Shown here piece after piece: positions 1 to 8,419 of a stretch of DNA of 61,882 nt. How positions within the stretch are numbered: position 1 is the first letter of the stretch; the number at the start of each line of letters is the position of its first letter. The stretch is from Bradyrhizobium acaciae (lineage in GTDB: Bacteria; Pseudomonadota; Alphaproteobacteria; Rhizobiales; Xanthobacteraceae). The stretch lies in the NCBI RefSeq assembly GCF_020889785.1, contig NZ_JACMYK010000030.1:1-61882 (forward strand), written 5' to 3'. A program made the position numbers and the translations under genes. Under the pieces are notes generated by a model that saw only the letters and a list, made by a program, of their open reading frames with translations, did not search any database and was not told the origin of the DNA.

Positions 1-74
1 CTTTCGCCGGGACGACGTCGTGAATGTAGAGTCATCCGGCCCGTCGTTGGGATGACCACCGGAGGATACCGTTG

Positions 75-860
75 CTAAATCGGCTTGCCCGTATACGGCA
101 TCGATGCGGTGAGGCCGCCGTCGACGGGGATGGCCTGGCCGTTGACATAGGACGCCTCGTCGCTCACCAGGAACAATCCCATTGCTGCGAGCTCGTGCGG
201 CTGGCCGGGGCGCTTCAGCGGATTGAGCTGGCCGATCTTGTCCTGGGTGCCGCGCTCCTTGGCACGGTCGAACACCGGCTTGGTCATGCCGGTTTCGATC
301 AGGCCCGGGCAGACCGCATTGATGCGCACGCCGGTGCCGGAGAGCGAGTAGGCGGTGGTCTGCACCAGGCTGATGACGCCGGCCTTGCTCGCGCCGTAGG
401 GATGTCCGCTGGCGCCGGACTTCAGGCCCGCGACCGATGCGGTGCAGACGATCGAGCCGGATCCCTGCCTGGTCATGTGCGGGATCGAATGCTTGATCGC
501 GAGGAACGGGCCGATCAGATTGACGCGCAGCACCTCCTGCCAATGTTCCGGAGTCTGGTCGGCGAGCGGCACGAGGCCGCCGCTGACGCCGGCATTGGCC
601 CAGATCGCATCGAGCTTGCCGTACTTCGAAACCGCCTTCTCGATGAAGGCCTTCACGTCGCTCTCCGATCCGGCATCGGCGGTGACGGCTTCGACGGTGC
701 CGCCGGCATCGCGCACCAGCCTGGCGGTTTCGTTGACGCCGTCGCTGCGATCGACCGCGATCAGCTTGGCGCCTTCCTTGGTGAACAGCAGCGACGCCGC
801 ACGGCCGATGCCGCTGCCTGCGCCAGTGATGATGACGGATTTGCCTTCGAGGCGGCCCAT
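75..860 (-). CDS. SDR family NAD(P)-dependent oxidoreductase
   Basis: Classical short-chain dehydrogenase of 261 residues. Seen: the N-terminal cofactor motif TGAGSGIG, the structural NAG in WANAGVSG, the catalytic YGASK (YxxxK) preceded by a serine-containing stretch, and a C-terminal VNGQAIPVDGG segment typical of the family. The start at 860 is chosen because AGGGAGA lies just upstream; an in-frame ATG six codons earlier has no better site. It is divergent from the phosphatase at 1000. The substrate cannot be read from sequence; a 3-oxoacyl or hydroxy-acid/alcohol substrate is a family-level guess. Confidence 0.9.
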   Translation of the reverse strand: MGRLEGKSVIITGAGSGIGRAASLLFTKEGAKLIAVDRSDGVNETARLVRDAGGTVEAVTADAGSESDVKAFIEKAVSKYGKLDAIWANAGVSGGLVPLADQTPEHWQEVLRVNLIGPFLAIKHSIPHMTRQGSGSIVCTASVAGLKSGASGHPYGASKAGVISLVQTTAYSLSGTGVRINAVCPGLIETGMTKPVFDRAKERGTQDKIGQLNPLKRPGQPHELAAMGLFLVSDEASYVNGQAIPVDGGLTASMPYTGKPI

Positions 861-999
861 GAGTTTCTCCCTGTTCATATGATCCGTGACACACTTGCCG
901 CGCGACGGAATTCAAACAAAATTTCAAACGTCAGAAGCACTTGAGACGATGTGCGGCGTGACGTACAGCGTGACGGGACACTATTGAAGGGCTCATCCG

Positions 1000-1707
1000 A
1001 TGTCCAATCCAGAGAAGCCTCACGTGACGGTGACCCGGTGGTGGTGGGTTCGTCATGCGCCGGTGCGCAGCGACGGCGGCAACATCTACGGGCAGGAGGA
1101 TATCGACTGCGACACCGGCGACGTCGAAGTGTTCGAGGCGGTCGCCAAGATGCTGCCGCGCAACGCCGTGTGGTATTCGAGCAATCTGAAGCGCACGCAC
1201 AAGACCGCGGATGCGATCTGGGCCGCCGGCTATCCGAAGCCCGAAGGCATGACGCAGGAGCGCGACTTCGCCGAGCTGCATCTCGGCCGGTGGCAGGGCA
1301 TGAACCGCGCCGCATTTCTCGCCAGCCGCCCGCCCGGCAGCATGTGGTTCGCCGATGTCAACGAGCCTGCGCCCGGCGGCGAGAGTTTCATGGATCTCTA
1401 CACCCGCGTCTGCCGCACAATCGTGCGGATCACCGCCGCGGAGGCCGGCAGGGACATCATCGCGGTCGGCCACGGTGGCGTGATCAGGGCCGCGGTCGGT
1501 CTCGCACTCGGCGGCCAGCCGGATCGGGGTCTGTCGTTTGATATCGACAATGTCTCGGTGACGCGGCTCGATCACATCGCGGCGCCCAACCTGTCGATGT
1601 GGCGGCTGCCGATGGTGAACCAGCAGCCCTGGATCGCCGATCCCCGGCACGCCGCGATGCACCAGCCGTCCGGACCCGAAGTCAGGCCGGCGAGCAAGCT
1701 TGCGTGA
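1000..1707 (+). CDS. histidine phosphatase family protein (phosphoglycerate mutase fold)
   Basis: Protein of 235 residues in the branch-1 histidine phosphatase superfamily. Seen: the phospho-acceptor motif RHA at residues 18-20, preceded by a WWWV strand, an SNLKRTHKTA segment that supplies the conserved arginine, and a second catalytic histidine in VGHGG near residue 158. The family includes phosphoglycerate mutases, cobalamin-pathway phosphatases and small-molecule phosphatases; nothing here decides the substrate. The ribosome-binding site is weak. It lies between two SDR genes, 76 nt before the next start, so they may be co-transcribed. Confidence 0.85.
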   Translation: MSNPEKPHVTVTRWWWVRHAPVRSDGGNIYGQEDIDCDTGDVEVFEAVAKMLPRNAVWYSSNLKRTHKTADAIWAAGYPKPEGMTQERDFAELHLGRWQGMNRAAFLASRPPGSMWFADVNEPAPGGESFMDLYTRVCRTIVRITAAEAGRDIIAVGHGGVIRAAVGLALGGQPDRGLSFDIDNVSVTRLDHIAAPNLSMWRLPMVNQQPWIADPRHAAMHQPSGPEVRPASKLA

Positions 1708-1783
1708 TTGCTGCTATCGCAACACGACAACGCTGCCTAAGCTCAACACAGAATTCAAACACCTTACCATCAGGGAGAAAACC

Positions 1784-2551
1784 ATGACCTTGTTCGACAT
1801 GAAGGGAAAAGTTGCCGTCATCACCGGCTCGACGCGCGGCATCGGGCGCGCGATCGCCGAGCGGATGGCCGAACACGGCGCCAAGGTCGTGATCTCCTCG
1901 CGCAAGGCTGATGTCTGCGACCAGGTCGCCAAGGAAATCAACGACAGCTACGGCAAGGGCACCGCGGTTGCCATCGCCGCGAACATCTCGTCGAAGGAAA
2001 ACCTGCAGAACCTGATCGACGAGAGCAACCGCGCCTTCGGCAAGATCGACGTGCTGGTCTGCAATGCGGCGTCGAATCCGTATTACGGTCCGCTCGCCGG
2101 CATCTCCGACGATCAGTTCCGCAAGATCCTCGACAACAACATCGTCGCCAACAACTGGCTGATCTCGATGGTGGTGCCGCAGATGATCGAGCGCAAGGAC
2201 GGCTCGATCATCATCGTGTCTTCGATCGGCGGCCTGAAGGGCTCGACCATCCTCGGCGCTTACGCGATCTCCAAGGCCGCCGACATGCAGCTCGCGCGCA
2301 ACCTGGCTTGCGAGTACGGCAAGCACAATATCCGCGTGAACTGCATCGCGCCGGGCCTGATCAAGACCGACTTCGCCAAGGCGCTGTGGGACAATCCGGA
2401 CAATCTGAAGGCCTCGACCGCGCGCTCGCCGCTGCTGCGGATCGGCGTGCCGGACGAGATCGCGGGCGCAGCCGTGTTCATGGGCTCGCGGGCCGGCGAC
2501 TTCATGACCGGCCAGACGGTCGTGATCGACGGCGGCGCGACGATCAGCTGA
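1784..2551 (+). CDS. SDR family oxidoreductase
   Basis: Short-chain dehydrogenase of 255 residues. Seen: TGSTRGIG cofactor loop near residue 15, CNAAS in place of the usual NNAG, an SSIGG serine segment with YAISK as the catalytic YxxxK, and a C-terminal MTGQTVVIDGG. The ATG at 1784 is preceded by AGGGAGA at a good distance; upstream in-frame codons lack such a site. It follows the phosphatase on the same strand. It resembles SDRs annotated as glucose dehydrogenase-like or 3-oxoacyl-ACP reductase-like, but no specific substrate is claimed. Confidence 0.9.
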   Translation: MTLFDMKGKVAVITGSTRGIGRAIAERMAEHGAKVVISSRKADVCDQVAKEINDSYGKGTAVAIAANISSKENLQNLIDESNRAFGKIDVLVCNAASNPYYGPLAGISDDQFRKILDNNIVANNWLISMVVPQMIERKDGSIIIVSSIGGLKGSTILGAYAISKAADMQLARNLACEYGKHNIRVNCIAPGLIKTDFAKALWDNPDNLKASTARSPLLRIGVPDEIAGAAVFMGSRAGDFMTGQTVVIDGGATIS

Positions 2552-2592
2552 CGTCAGCGGCGTTGGTGCGTAAAGCGCGCCACAAACTCATC

Positions 2593-2696
2593 TGTCATCA
2601 CCCGCGAAAGCGGGTGATCCAGTATTCCAGAGGCAGTAGTGCTTGAGCCGAGAGGTCGCGGCGTACTGGATCGCCCGGTCGAGCCGGGCGATGACA
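2593..2696. repeat. intergenic inverted-repeat element (two hairpins)
   Basis: The stretch starts TGTCATC and ends GATGACA, and each end folds on its own: 2597-2618 is a perfect 9-bp stem (ATCACCCGC) with a GAAA loop, and around 2670-2692 ATCGCCCGG pairs with CCGGGCGAT. It fills the gap between two convergent genes and has no coding potential. The design is that of short palindromic intergenic repeats common in Bradyrhizobium; copy number cannot be seen from this window. Confidence 0.7.
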
Positions 2697-2726
2697 GCCT
2701 AGGGTGAGGTGCGGGGAGTGCTGGCC

Positions 2727-3950
2727 TCACTCCACCGCCGCATACACCCCGTTCCTCACCAGCGAGCGGGTGTATTCGCGCTGGCCGGGACCCTGCATCA
2801 TGAAGACCGCGATCAGGTCTTCGCTCGGATCGATCCAGAAGAACGTGCCGGCCATGCCGCTCCAAAAATACTGGCCGACCGACCCGGTGAACGGCGCGAC
2901 ACCCTGCTGCATGCGCACGGCGAAGCCGAGGCCGAAGCTGTGGCCGGGTGACACCAGCGTGCCCTGCACCTTGACGCCGGCACCGAGGTGATCGGAGGCC
3001 ATGAAGGCAAGCGTCTTGCGGCCGATGATCCTGGTGCCGTCGAGAGCGCCGCCATTGAGCAGCATCTGCGCGAAGCGGGCATAGTCCATCGTGGTCGAAA
3101 CCAGTCCGCCGCCGCCTGATTCCATCGCCGGCTTCTCCAGCATGTTGAACAGATGCACCTTCTCGTTGGTCCAGGGATCGTTGGCAAAGGCTTCCGCAAG
3201 CCGGCCGGCATTGGCTTCCCCGGTGTGGAACGCGGTCTCGTTCATTTGCAGCGGCGAGAGGATGCGCTCAGTGAGGAACGCGCCGAGCGTCTGGCCGCTG
3301 ACGACTTCGATGATGCGGCCGAGGATGTCGGTGGAGCGGCTGTAGTTCCACTCGGCGCCGGGCTGGCAGACCAGCGGCATGCCGGCGAGCATGGTGGCGT
3401 GCTCGGCATTGGTGATCTTGCGGCTGCGCAGCCGCGATTGCTGGTAGAGCTGCTGCACCGGGCCGTTGCCGGTGTGGTCATACGTCAAACCCGACGTGTG
3501 GCGCAGCAGGTCCTGGATCGTCATCTGCCGCTGGGCCGCCACCAGCTCGAGCTTGCCGTCGCGTTCGACGCCGACCTTGGTCCCGGCGAATTCGGGGATG
3601 AACTTCGCGACGGGGTCGTCGAGCAGGAAGTGGCCGTCCTCGAGCAGCTGCATGATGCCGACCGAGACGATCGGCTTGGTCATCGAGAAGATGCGGAAGA
3701 TCGAGTCATGGGTCATCGGCGCAGATGCGGTCGGGCCTTGCCGGCCGATCGCGTCGAACCAGCCGATCTGGCCGCGCCGCGCCACCAGCACCGTGAAGCC
3801 GGGTGCGGTTCCCTTGTCGACCTCGCGCTTGAAGGTGTCGGACATCGCCTGCAGCCGCGTGCTCGACAGCCCGACCGATTCGGGTTTGGCGAGCGGGAGG
3901 GACGGGGTGGTCTGGCTCGCGGCGTGCTTGGTGGCGGTCTGGGCGTTCAT
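2727..3950 (-). CDS. serine hydrolase, class C beta-lactamase-like / esterase
   Basis: Protein of 407 residues with the penicillin-binding/beta-lactamase-like fold. Seen: SMTK at residues 89-92 as the SxxK nucleophile motif, Y203-S-R as the second motif (a YxN variant usual in EstB-type esterases), and a GHSFGLG segment near the C-terminus in the place of the KTG triad. No signal peptide is evident (the N-terminus is polar), so a cytoplasmic esterase or transesterase is more likely than an antibiotic-degrading lactamase. The ATG is preceded by GGGAGA. It is convergent with the upstream SDR. Confidence 0.85.
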   Translation of the reverse strand: MNAQTATKHAASQTTPSLPLAKPESVGLSSTRLQAMSDTFKREVDKGTAPGFTVLVARRGQIGWFDAIGRQGPTASAPMTHDSIFRIFSMTKPIVSVGIMQLLEDGHFLLDDPVAKFIPEFAGTKVGVERDGKLELVAAQRQMTIQDLLRHTSGLTYDHTGNGPVQQLYQQSRLRSRKITNAEHATMLAGMPLVCQPGAEWNYSRSTDILGRIIEVVSGQTLGAFLTERILSPLQMNETAFHTGEANAGRLAEAFANDPWTNEKVHLFNMLEKPAMESGGGGLVSTTMDYARFAQMLLNGGALDGTRIIGRKTLAFMASDHLGAGVKVQGTLVSPGHSFGLGFAVRMQQGVAPFTGSVGQYFWSGMAGTFFWIDPSEDLIAVFMMQGPGQREYTRSLVRNGVYAAVE

Positions 3951-4119
3951 GGTCTCTCCCTGGTTCTTGATTCTTGCGGCGGGGTGCCGTCATGGGGTGA
4001 TCGCCGAAGTCTGGCGCAGAAGTTTTGCAATGAACAGAAGCTTCACCGCTTCGCCCTTGCAAACCGGCCATGCCCTGTGCTTGAAACGGCGCGAACCGGC
4101 GGCGACGCCGGTTCCCTGC

Positions 4120-4195
4120 AGGAGTGTAGCTCAATTGGTAGAGCACCGGTCTCCAAAACCGGGGGTCGCAGGTTCGAGCCCTGCCACTCCTGCCA
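4120..4195 (+). tRNA. trnW: tRNA-Trp (anticodon CCA)
   Basis: A complete 76-nt cloverleaf. The acceptor arms AGGAGTG (4120-4126) and CACTCCT (4185-4191) pair fully, the D-arm GCTC/GAGC, the anticodon stem CCGGT/ACCGG with loop CTCCAAA, and the T-arm GCAGG/CCTGC with TTCGAGC loop are all present. The G discriminator is followed by an encoded CCA at 4193-4195. In many Alphaproteobacteria tRNA-Trp lies directly before secE; here about 4.2 kb of other genes separates them. Confidence 0.97.
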
Positions 4196-4272
4196 GCTTT
4201 TAGCTAACAATTTGAATGCCTTGGCCGAGGTCTTGGACCCGAAGTCCTGGACCCCGGCCATGATCATTTCGG

Positions 4273-5478
4273 CTACTTGATCAACGGGCAGCCGCCGTCC
4301 TTCAGCGGCCGGAACGCCTGGTCGCCGGACACCTCGGCGAGCACCTTGTAGTAATCCCACGGCGCCTTCGATTCCTCGGGCTTCTTGACCTCGAACAGGA
4401 ACATCGAGTGCACCATGCGGCCGTCTTCGCGCACCACGCCGTTGTCGGTGAACGCGTCGCGGACCGGGGTCGCGCGCATTTTCGCCAGCACCGGCTTGGT
4501 GTCCTTGGTGCCGGCGGCCTTCACCGCGTTGAGGTAGTGCAGGGTGGCGCTGTAGGTCGCGGCCTGGTTCATCGTCGGCATCCGCTTCATGCGCTCGAAG
4601 AAGCGCTTGCCGAAGGCGCGGGTGCGGTCGTTGAGATCCCAGTAGTAGGCCTCGGTGATGATCAGGCCCTGCGCGAGCCTCAGCCCGAGGCTGTGAATGT
4701 CGGAGATGAACATCACGATGCCGGCGAGGTTCTGCCCGCCCGCGACGATGCCGAATTCGGAAGCCTGCTTGATGGTGTTGATGGTGTCGGCGCCGCCGTT
4801 GGCCATGCCGATGATCTTGGCCTTCGAAGCCTGGGCCTTCAGCAGGAATGATGAGAAGTCCGGCGTGTTGAGCGGATGCCGCGCGCTGCCGAGCACCTTG
4901 CCGCCGGCGGCGCGGACCACGTCGCCGGTGTCGCGCTCGATCGAGTGGCCGAACAGATAGTCTGCGGTGATGAAGAACCAGCTGTCGCCGCCGTTCTTCA
5001 CGATCGCCCTGCCGACGGTGTGGGCGTTGGCATAGGTGTCGTAGGTCCAGTGCAGCGTGTAGGGCGAGCAGGACTTGCCGGTGATGTCGGAGCTCGCCGC
5101 ATCCGTCACGATCATGATCTTCTCGAACTGCTTCGACATCTCCATGCCGGCGAGCGCGGTCGCCGAGGTCGGCATGTCGATGATCATGTCGACGTTCTCC
5201 GCCTCGTACCATTTGCGGGTGATGGTCGCGGCGACGTCGGCCTTGTTGAGGGCGTCGGCGGTGACGAGCTCGATCGGCTTGCCGAACATGGACCCGCCGA
5301 ACTCCTCGATCGCCATCTTGGTGGCTTCGACGTTCCCGGCGCCGCCGATATCCGCATAGACCGACTGGAAATCGGTCAGTACGCCGATCTTGAGCGGCGT
5401 CTGTTGTGCGAGCGCGGGCCCTGCCAGCATTGCTGCGATCAGGCCGGCAGCGGACAGAGTTGTGACGATGGATTTCAT
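4273..5478 (-). CDS. ABC transporter substrate-binding protein (branched-chain amino acid/LivK family)
   Basis: Periplasmic binding protein of 401 residues of the type I LivK-like class. Seen: a signal peptide over residues 1-24 ending ALA before QQ, then the typical opening KIGVLTDFQSVYADIGG, and the two-lobe pattern of the family. This clade often binds aromatic acids, amides or other carboxylates rather than amino acids. The start at 5478 has GGGGAGG upstream. No permease or ATPase genes are nearby, so it must use a transporter encoded elsewhere. It is divergent from the GntR regulator and has one of the twin operators at its promoter. Confidence 0.9.
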   Translation of the reverse strand: MKSIVTTLSAAGLIAAMLAGPALAQQTPLKIGVLTDFQSVYADIGGAGNVEATKMAIEEFGGSMFGKPIELVTADALNKADVAATITRKWYEAENVDMIIDMPTSATALAGMEMSKQFEKIMIVTDAASSDITGKSCSPYTLHWTYDTYANAHTVGRAIVKNGGDSWFFITADYLFGHSIERDTGDVVRAAGGKVLGSARHPLNTPDFSSFLLKAQASKAKIIGMANGGADTINTIKQASEFGIVAGGQNLAGIVMFISDIHSLGLRLAQGLIITEAYYWDLNDRTRAFGKRFFERMKRMPTMNQAATYSATLHYLNAVKAAGTKDTKPVLAKMRATPVRDAFTDNGVVREDGRMVHSMFLFEVKKPEESKAPWDYYKVLAEVSGDQAFRPLKDGGCPLIK

Positions 5479-5513
5479 GGTGATGTGCCTCCCCAAGGCG
5501 GTGTTCTTATCGG

Positions 5514-5526
5514 TTTGTCCGACAAA
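5514..5526. promoter_or_regulatory. GntR/FCD operator 1 (TTTGTCCGACAAA)
   Basis: A perfect 13-bp palindrome with one central base. It fits the TTGTCNGACAA class bound by FadR/FCD-type GntR regulators. It overlaps the last two bases of the -10 element of the leftward promoter that would serve the binding-protein gene, a position expected for repression. The likely ligand protein is the regulator encoded at 5657. Confidence 0.75.
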
Positions 5527-5553
5527 GCTAGATTTGCCCGGTTCCGGTGTCAA
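5525..5553 (-). promoter_or_regulatory. candidate sigma-70 promoter for the substrate-binding protein
   Basis: Read on the minus strand, TTGACA (5548-5553) is followed after exactly 17 nt by TAGCTT (5525-5530). The start of transcription would fall inside the TTTGTCCGACAAA operator. Confidence 0.65.
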
Positions 5554-5596
5554 TTCTGGCCGGCTGGGTGCGACAATCCGGCCAAAGAAGGGGCAT

Positions 5597-5625
5597 TTGA
5601 CGCTCCAATAGCCTTCGCCTACACT
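5597..5625 (+). promoter_or_regulatory. candidate sigma-70 promoter for the GntR regulator and acyl-CoA ligase
   Basis: TTGACG (5597-5602), 17-nt spacer, TACACT (5620-5625). The predicted start of transcription near 5632 lies in the centre of the second operator. Confidence 0.65.
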
Positions 5626-5637
5626 TTGTCGGACAAA
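5625..5637. promoter_or_regulatory. GntR/FCD operator 2 (TTTGTCGGACAAA)
   Basis: A second copy of the 13-bp palindrome, centre 111 bp from the first. It overlaps the last base of the -10 element of the rightward promoter and covers the predicted +1, mirroring the arrangement of operator 1. This suggests that the regulator represses itself, the ligase and the binding protein together. Confidence 0.75.
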
Positions 5638-5656
5638 CGACAATCCGGAGCCAAAG

Positions 5657-6421
5657 GTGGCCGCCACACCGCTGTTTCGGCGCATCGACGTTGCGCCGGC
5701 CTACCAGAAGGTCGCCGACGCGATCGAACGGGAAATCATCAACGGCCGGATCAAGCCGGGTGAGCCGATCGGCACGGAGCAGCAGCTCGTCGCGCAGTTC
5801 GGCGTCAACCGCTCGACCGTGCGTGAAGGCATTCGCGTGCTCGAGGAGGGCGGGCTGATCCGCCGCGATTCCAGCCGCCGCCTGCAGGCCTGCCTGCCGC
5901 GCTACAACAAGCTCGCCACAAGGCTGTCGCGTGCGCTGATCCTGCACGAGGTGACCTTCCGCGAATTGTTCGAGACCTCGATGACGCTGGAGATCGCGAG
6001 CGTCGAGGGCGCGGTGGAGCGCGCGACCGAGGAGAACATCGCCGAGCTCGCCGGCAATCTCGCGCGCAGCGCTGATGTCGTCGGCAATCCCGCCGATCTC
6101 GCCGAGCTCGACGCGGAATTCCACGTGCTGATGGCCAAGGCCTCGCAGAACCGCGTGCTGCAGCTCGCCCGCGAGCCGGCCGCGCAACTGTTCTTTCCGA
6201 CCACCGAGATGATCGTCGGCGGTGTGCCGGAGGGCGGCGCGCGCCTCGTCGAGGCGCATCGCCACATCCTCGATGCGATCAGGCGGCGCGACAAGGAGGC
6301 CGGCGTGCTGTGGACGCGGCGGCATCTGCAGGACTGGCGCCGCGGCTTTGAGAAGATCGCCTCGCTCGATCGCTCGGTCGAGCACACCTACATGGAACAC
6401 GCCTACGCCGCCCGGCAGTAG
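5657..6421 (+). CDS. GntR family transcriptional regulator, FCD (FadR-type) domain
   Basis: DNA-binding regulator of 254 residues with a GTG start preceded by GGAG. Seen: an N-terminal winged helix over about residues 15-70, including the recognition region EQQLVAQFGVNRSTVREGIRVLEEGGLI split over two helices, then an all-helical FCD domain with ELDAEFHVLM and EAHRHILDAI, which carry the acidic and histidine ligands usual for a metal site. FCD regulators generally release DNA on binding a carboxylate or acyl-CoA. The ligase gene 53 nt downstream is probably in the same operon, so a CoA ester or its free acid is a plausible effector (inference). Confidence 0.93.
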   Translation: MAATPLFRRIDVAPAYQKVADAIEREIINGRIKPGEPIGTEQQLVAQFGVNRSTVREGIRVLEEGGLIRRDSSRRLQACLPRYNKLATRLSRALILHEVTFRELFETSMTLEIASVEGAVERATEENIAELAGNLARSADVVGNPADLAELDAEFHVLMAKASQNRVLQLAREPAAQLFFPTTEMIVGGVPEGGARLVEAHRHILDAIRRRDKEAGVLWTRRHLQDWRRGFEKIASLDRSVEHTYMEHAYAARQ

Positions 6422-6474
6422 CGACGGCGCGGCGACAACAAGACAACGACAAGAAGCACATTCGGGAGGGACAT

Positions 6475-8088
6475 ATGAGCGGAGACATCGCAGCAACCAT
6501 CCAGCGCGCGCGTGAGCACAGCATCGGCGATTTGTTGCGCCGGTCTGCGAAGCGCTACCCCGACAAGACCGCGCTGATCTGCGGCGAGGTGAGCTGGACC
6601 TTTGCGGAGATGGACGCGATCTGCAATCAGCTCGGACGCGGCTTGTTGGCGCTTGGTGTTGCGAAGGGCGATCGCGTCGCGGTGCTGTCACGCAATTCGC
6701 ATGGGTTCGCCGCGCTACGCTTTGCGGTGGCCCGGATCGGCGCGATCCTGGTGCCGATCAACTTCATGCTCAATCCCGACGAGATCAATTTCATCCTCGC
6801 CAATTCCGGCGCGAAGCTGCTCGCGGTCGGTCCCGACTTCGTGGAGACGGCGCACGCAGCCGCGGCCAAGGGATCGGCAGTCGAAACCCTGATCTGGCTG
6901 CCGGGCGAGGATCCAGCCGCCGCGCCCGAGGGCATCACGACGTTCGACAGCCTGCTGCATAGCGACGCCTCTGCGCCGGATGCGGCCGTCGACAGCCGCG
7001 ATCCCGCGCAGATCATCTACACCAGCGGCACGGAGTCGCTGCCGAAGGGCGCGATCCTCACCCATGAAGCCGTGATGTGGCAGTATGTCAGCTGCGTCAT
7101 CGACGGCGGCATGGCGACCGACGACACGGTGCTGCACGCGCTGCCGCTCTATCATTGCGCACAGCTCGACGTGTTCCTGGGGCCCGCGATCTATCTCGGC
7201 GCCACCAGTCTCATTACCGGCAAGCCGGTGCCCGACAACGTCCTGGCACTGATCGCGGCCCACAAGATCAACTCGTTCTTCGCGCCGCCGACGATCTGGA
7301 TCGCGATGCTGCGCTCGCCGGCGTTCGACCGCACCGACCTGTCGACCTTGCGGAAGGGCTATTACGGCGCCTCGATCATGCCGGTCGAGGTGCTGCTCGA
7401 ATTGCAGCGCCGGCTGCCCGATGTGAAATTCTGGAATTTCTACGGCCAGACCGAGATCGCGCCGCTGGCGACCGTGCTTTCGCCGGAGGACCAGCTGCCG
7501 AGGGCCGGCTCGTCCGGCAAGCCTGCGATCAATGTCGAGACGCGGGTCGTCAACTCGGACATGACCGACGTCGGGGCGGGCGAGGTCGGTGAGATCGTGC
7601 ACCGCTCGCCGCATCTCTTGTCCGGCTACTACAACGATCCGGTCAAGACGGCGGCGGCGTTCGCCGGCGGCTGGTTTCATTCCGGCGATCTCGCGACCGT
7701 CGATGCCAACGGCTACATCACCGTCGTCGATCGCGTGAAGGACATGATCAAGAGCGGCGGCGAGAACGTCGCGAGCCGCGAGGTCGAGGAGATGATCTAC
7801 CGGCTGCCTGCGGTGTCGGAGGTCGCGGTGGTCGGGCTGCCCGACCCGCGCTGGATCGAGGCGGTGACCGCGATCGTCGTGGTCAAGGCCGGCGCGAGCC
7901 TCGACGACGAGGCCGTCATCAAGCATTGCGCGGCGTCGATGGCTCATTTCAAGGTGCCGAAGCGGGTCATCTTCGTCGATGCCTTGCCGAAGAACCCGAG
8001 CGGCAAGCTGCTCAAGCGCGAGCTGCGCCAGCGCTATGTCGGCGGCGCCACGCTGGATCAGGCGGTGCAGAAGAGCTTTGCCGGGTGA
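6475..8088 (+). CDS. acyl-CoA synthetase (class I adenylate-forming enzyme)
   Basis: ATP-dependent acid:CoA ligase of 537 residues. Seen: the phosphate-binding loop YTSGTESLPKGA near residues 182-193 (the usual TTG is TES), YGQTE in the adenylation core, the hinge region GWFHSGDLATVD and DRVKDMIKSGGENV, and the C-terminal catalytic lysine region PKNPSGKLLKREL. It therefore makes an acyl-adenylate and then a thioester. A GGGAGG site precedes the ATG. Its setting beside a FCD regulator and a periplasmic binding protein suggests uptake and activation of an exogenous carboxylic acid; chain type is not determined. Confidence 0.92.
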   Translation: MSGDIAATIQRAREHSIGDLLRRSAKRYPDKTALICGEVSWTFAEMDAICNQLGRGLLALGVAKGDRVAVLSRNSHGFAALRFAVARIGAILVPINFMLNPDEINFILANSGAKLLAVGPDFVETAHAAAAKGSAVETLIWLPGEDPAAAPEGITTFDSLLHSDASAPDAAVDSRDPAQIIYTSGTESLPKGAILTHEAVMWQYVSCVIDGGMATDDTVLHALPLYHCAQLDVFLGPAIYLGATSLITGKPVPDNVLALIAAHKINSFFAPPTIWIAMLRSPAFDRTDLSTLRKGYYGASIMPVEVLLELQRRLPDVKFWNFYGQTEIAPLATVLSPEDQLPRAGSSGKPAINVETRVVNSDMTDVGAGEVGEIVHRSPHLLSGYYNDPVKTAAAFAGGWFHSGDLATVDANGYITVVDRVKDMIKSGGENVASREVEEMIYRLPAVSEVAVVGLPDPRWIEAVTAIVVVKAGASLDDEAVIKHCAASMAHFKVPKRVIFVDALPKNPSGKLLKRELRQRYVGGATLDQAVQKSFAG

Positions 8089-8216
8089 CCCACCGGCCGC
8101 CGCGGCGGACGGCGGGGACCATGGACCTTGCGCTACCAGCCCTAAGTCCTTGATTCGAGACGCCCCGTTCCGATCTGCCGCGGGCGTGCCCGGGGCCGGG
8201 CACGACCCCGCCGACC

Positions 8217-8245
8217 TTGACGTTTGCCCGGTCTCGCAGTAGATA
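8217..8245 (+). promoter_or_regulatory. candidate promoter for secE-nusG
   Basis: TTGACG (8217-8222), 17-nt spacer, TAGATA (8240-8245). Transcription would start about 170 nt before secE. The 331-nt gap 8089-8419 otherwise holds no convincing gene. Confidence 0.6.
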
Positions 8246-8419
8246 CCGCCCACTCGCAGCCGGCCCGCTTTGATGGCGGATATCCGGCGCGGCCTAATTC
8301 CCCGAACATTCGAGCTCGTTTATCGGCTCAACCTTCCAAACGAGGGCTGGGTCCGCAAGGTCGGCTGTTCGGATTCCTTGAAACGTTGCAATCGTCCGGA
8401 GACGGACGCGGATCTCACG

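Noticed and set aside
2593..2696. CRISPR-like array
   Set aside because: Inverted repeats without regular spacers; it is a single palindromic element.
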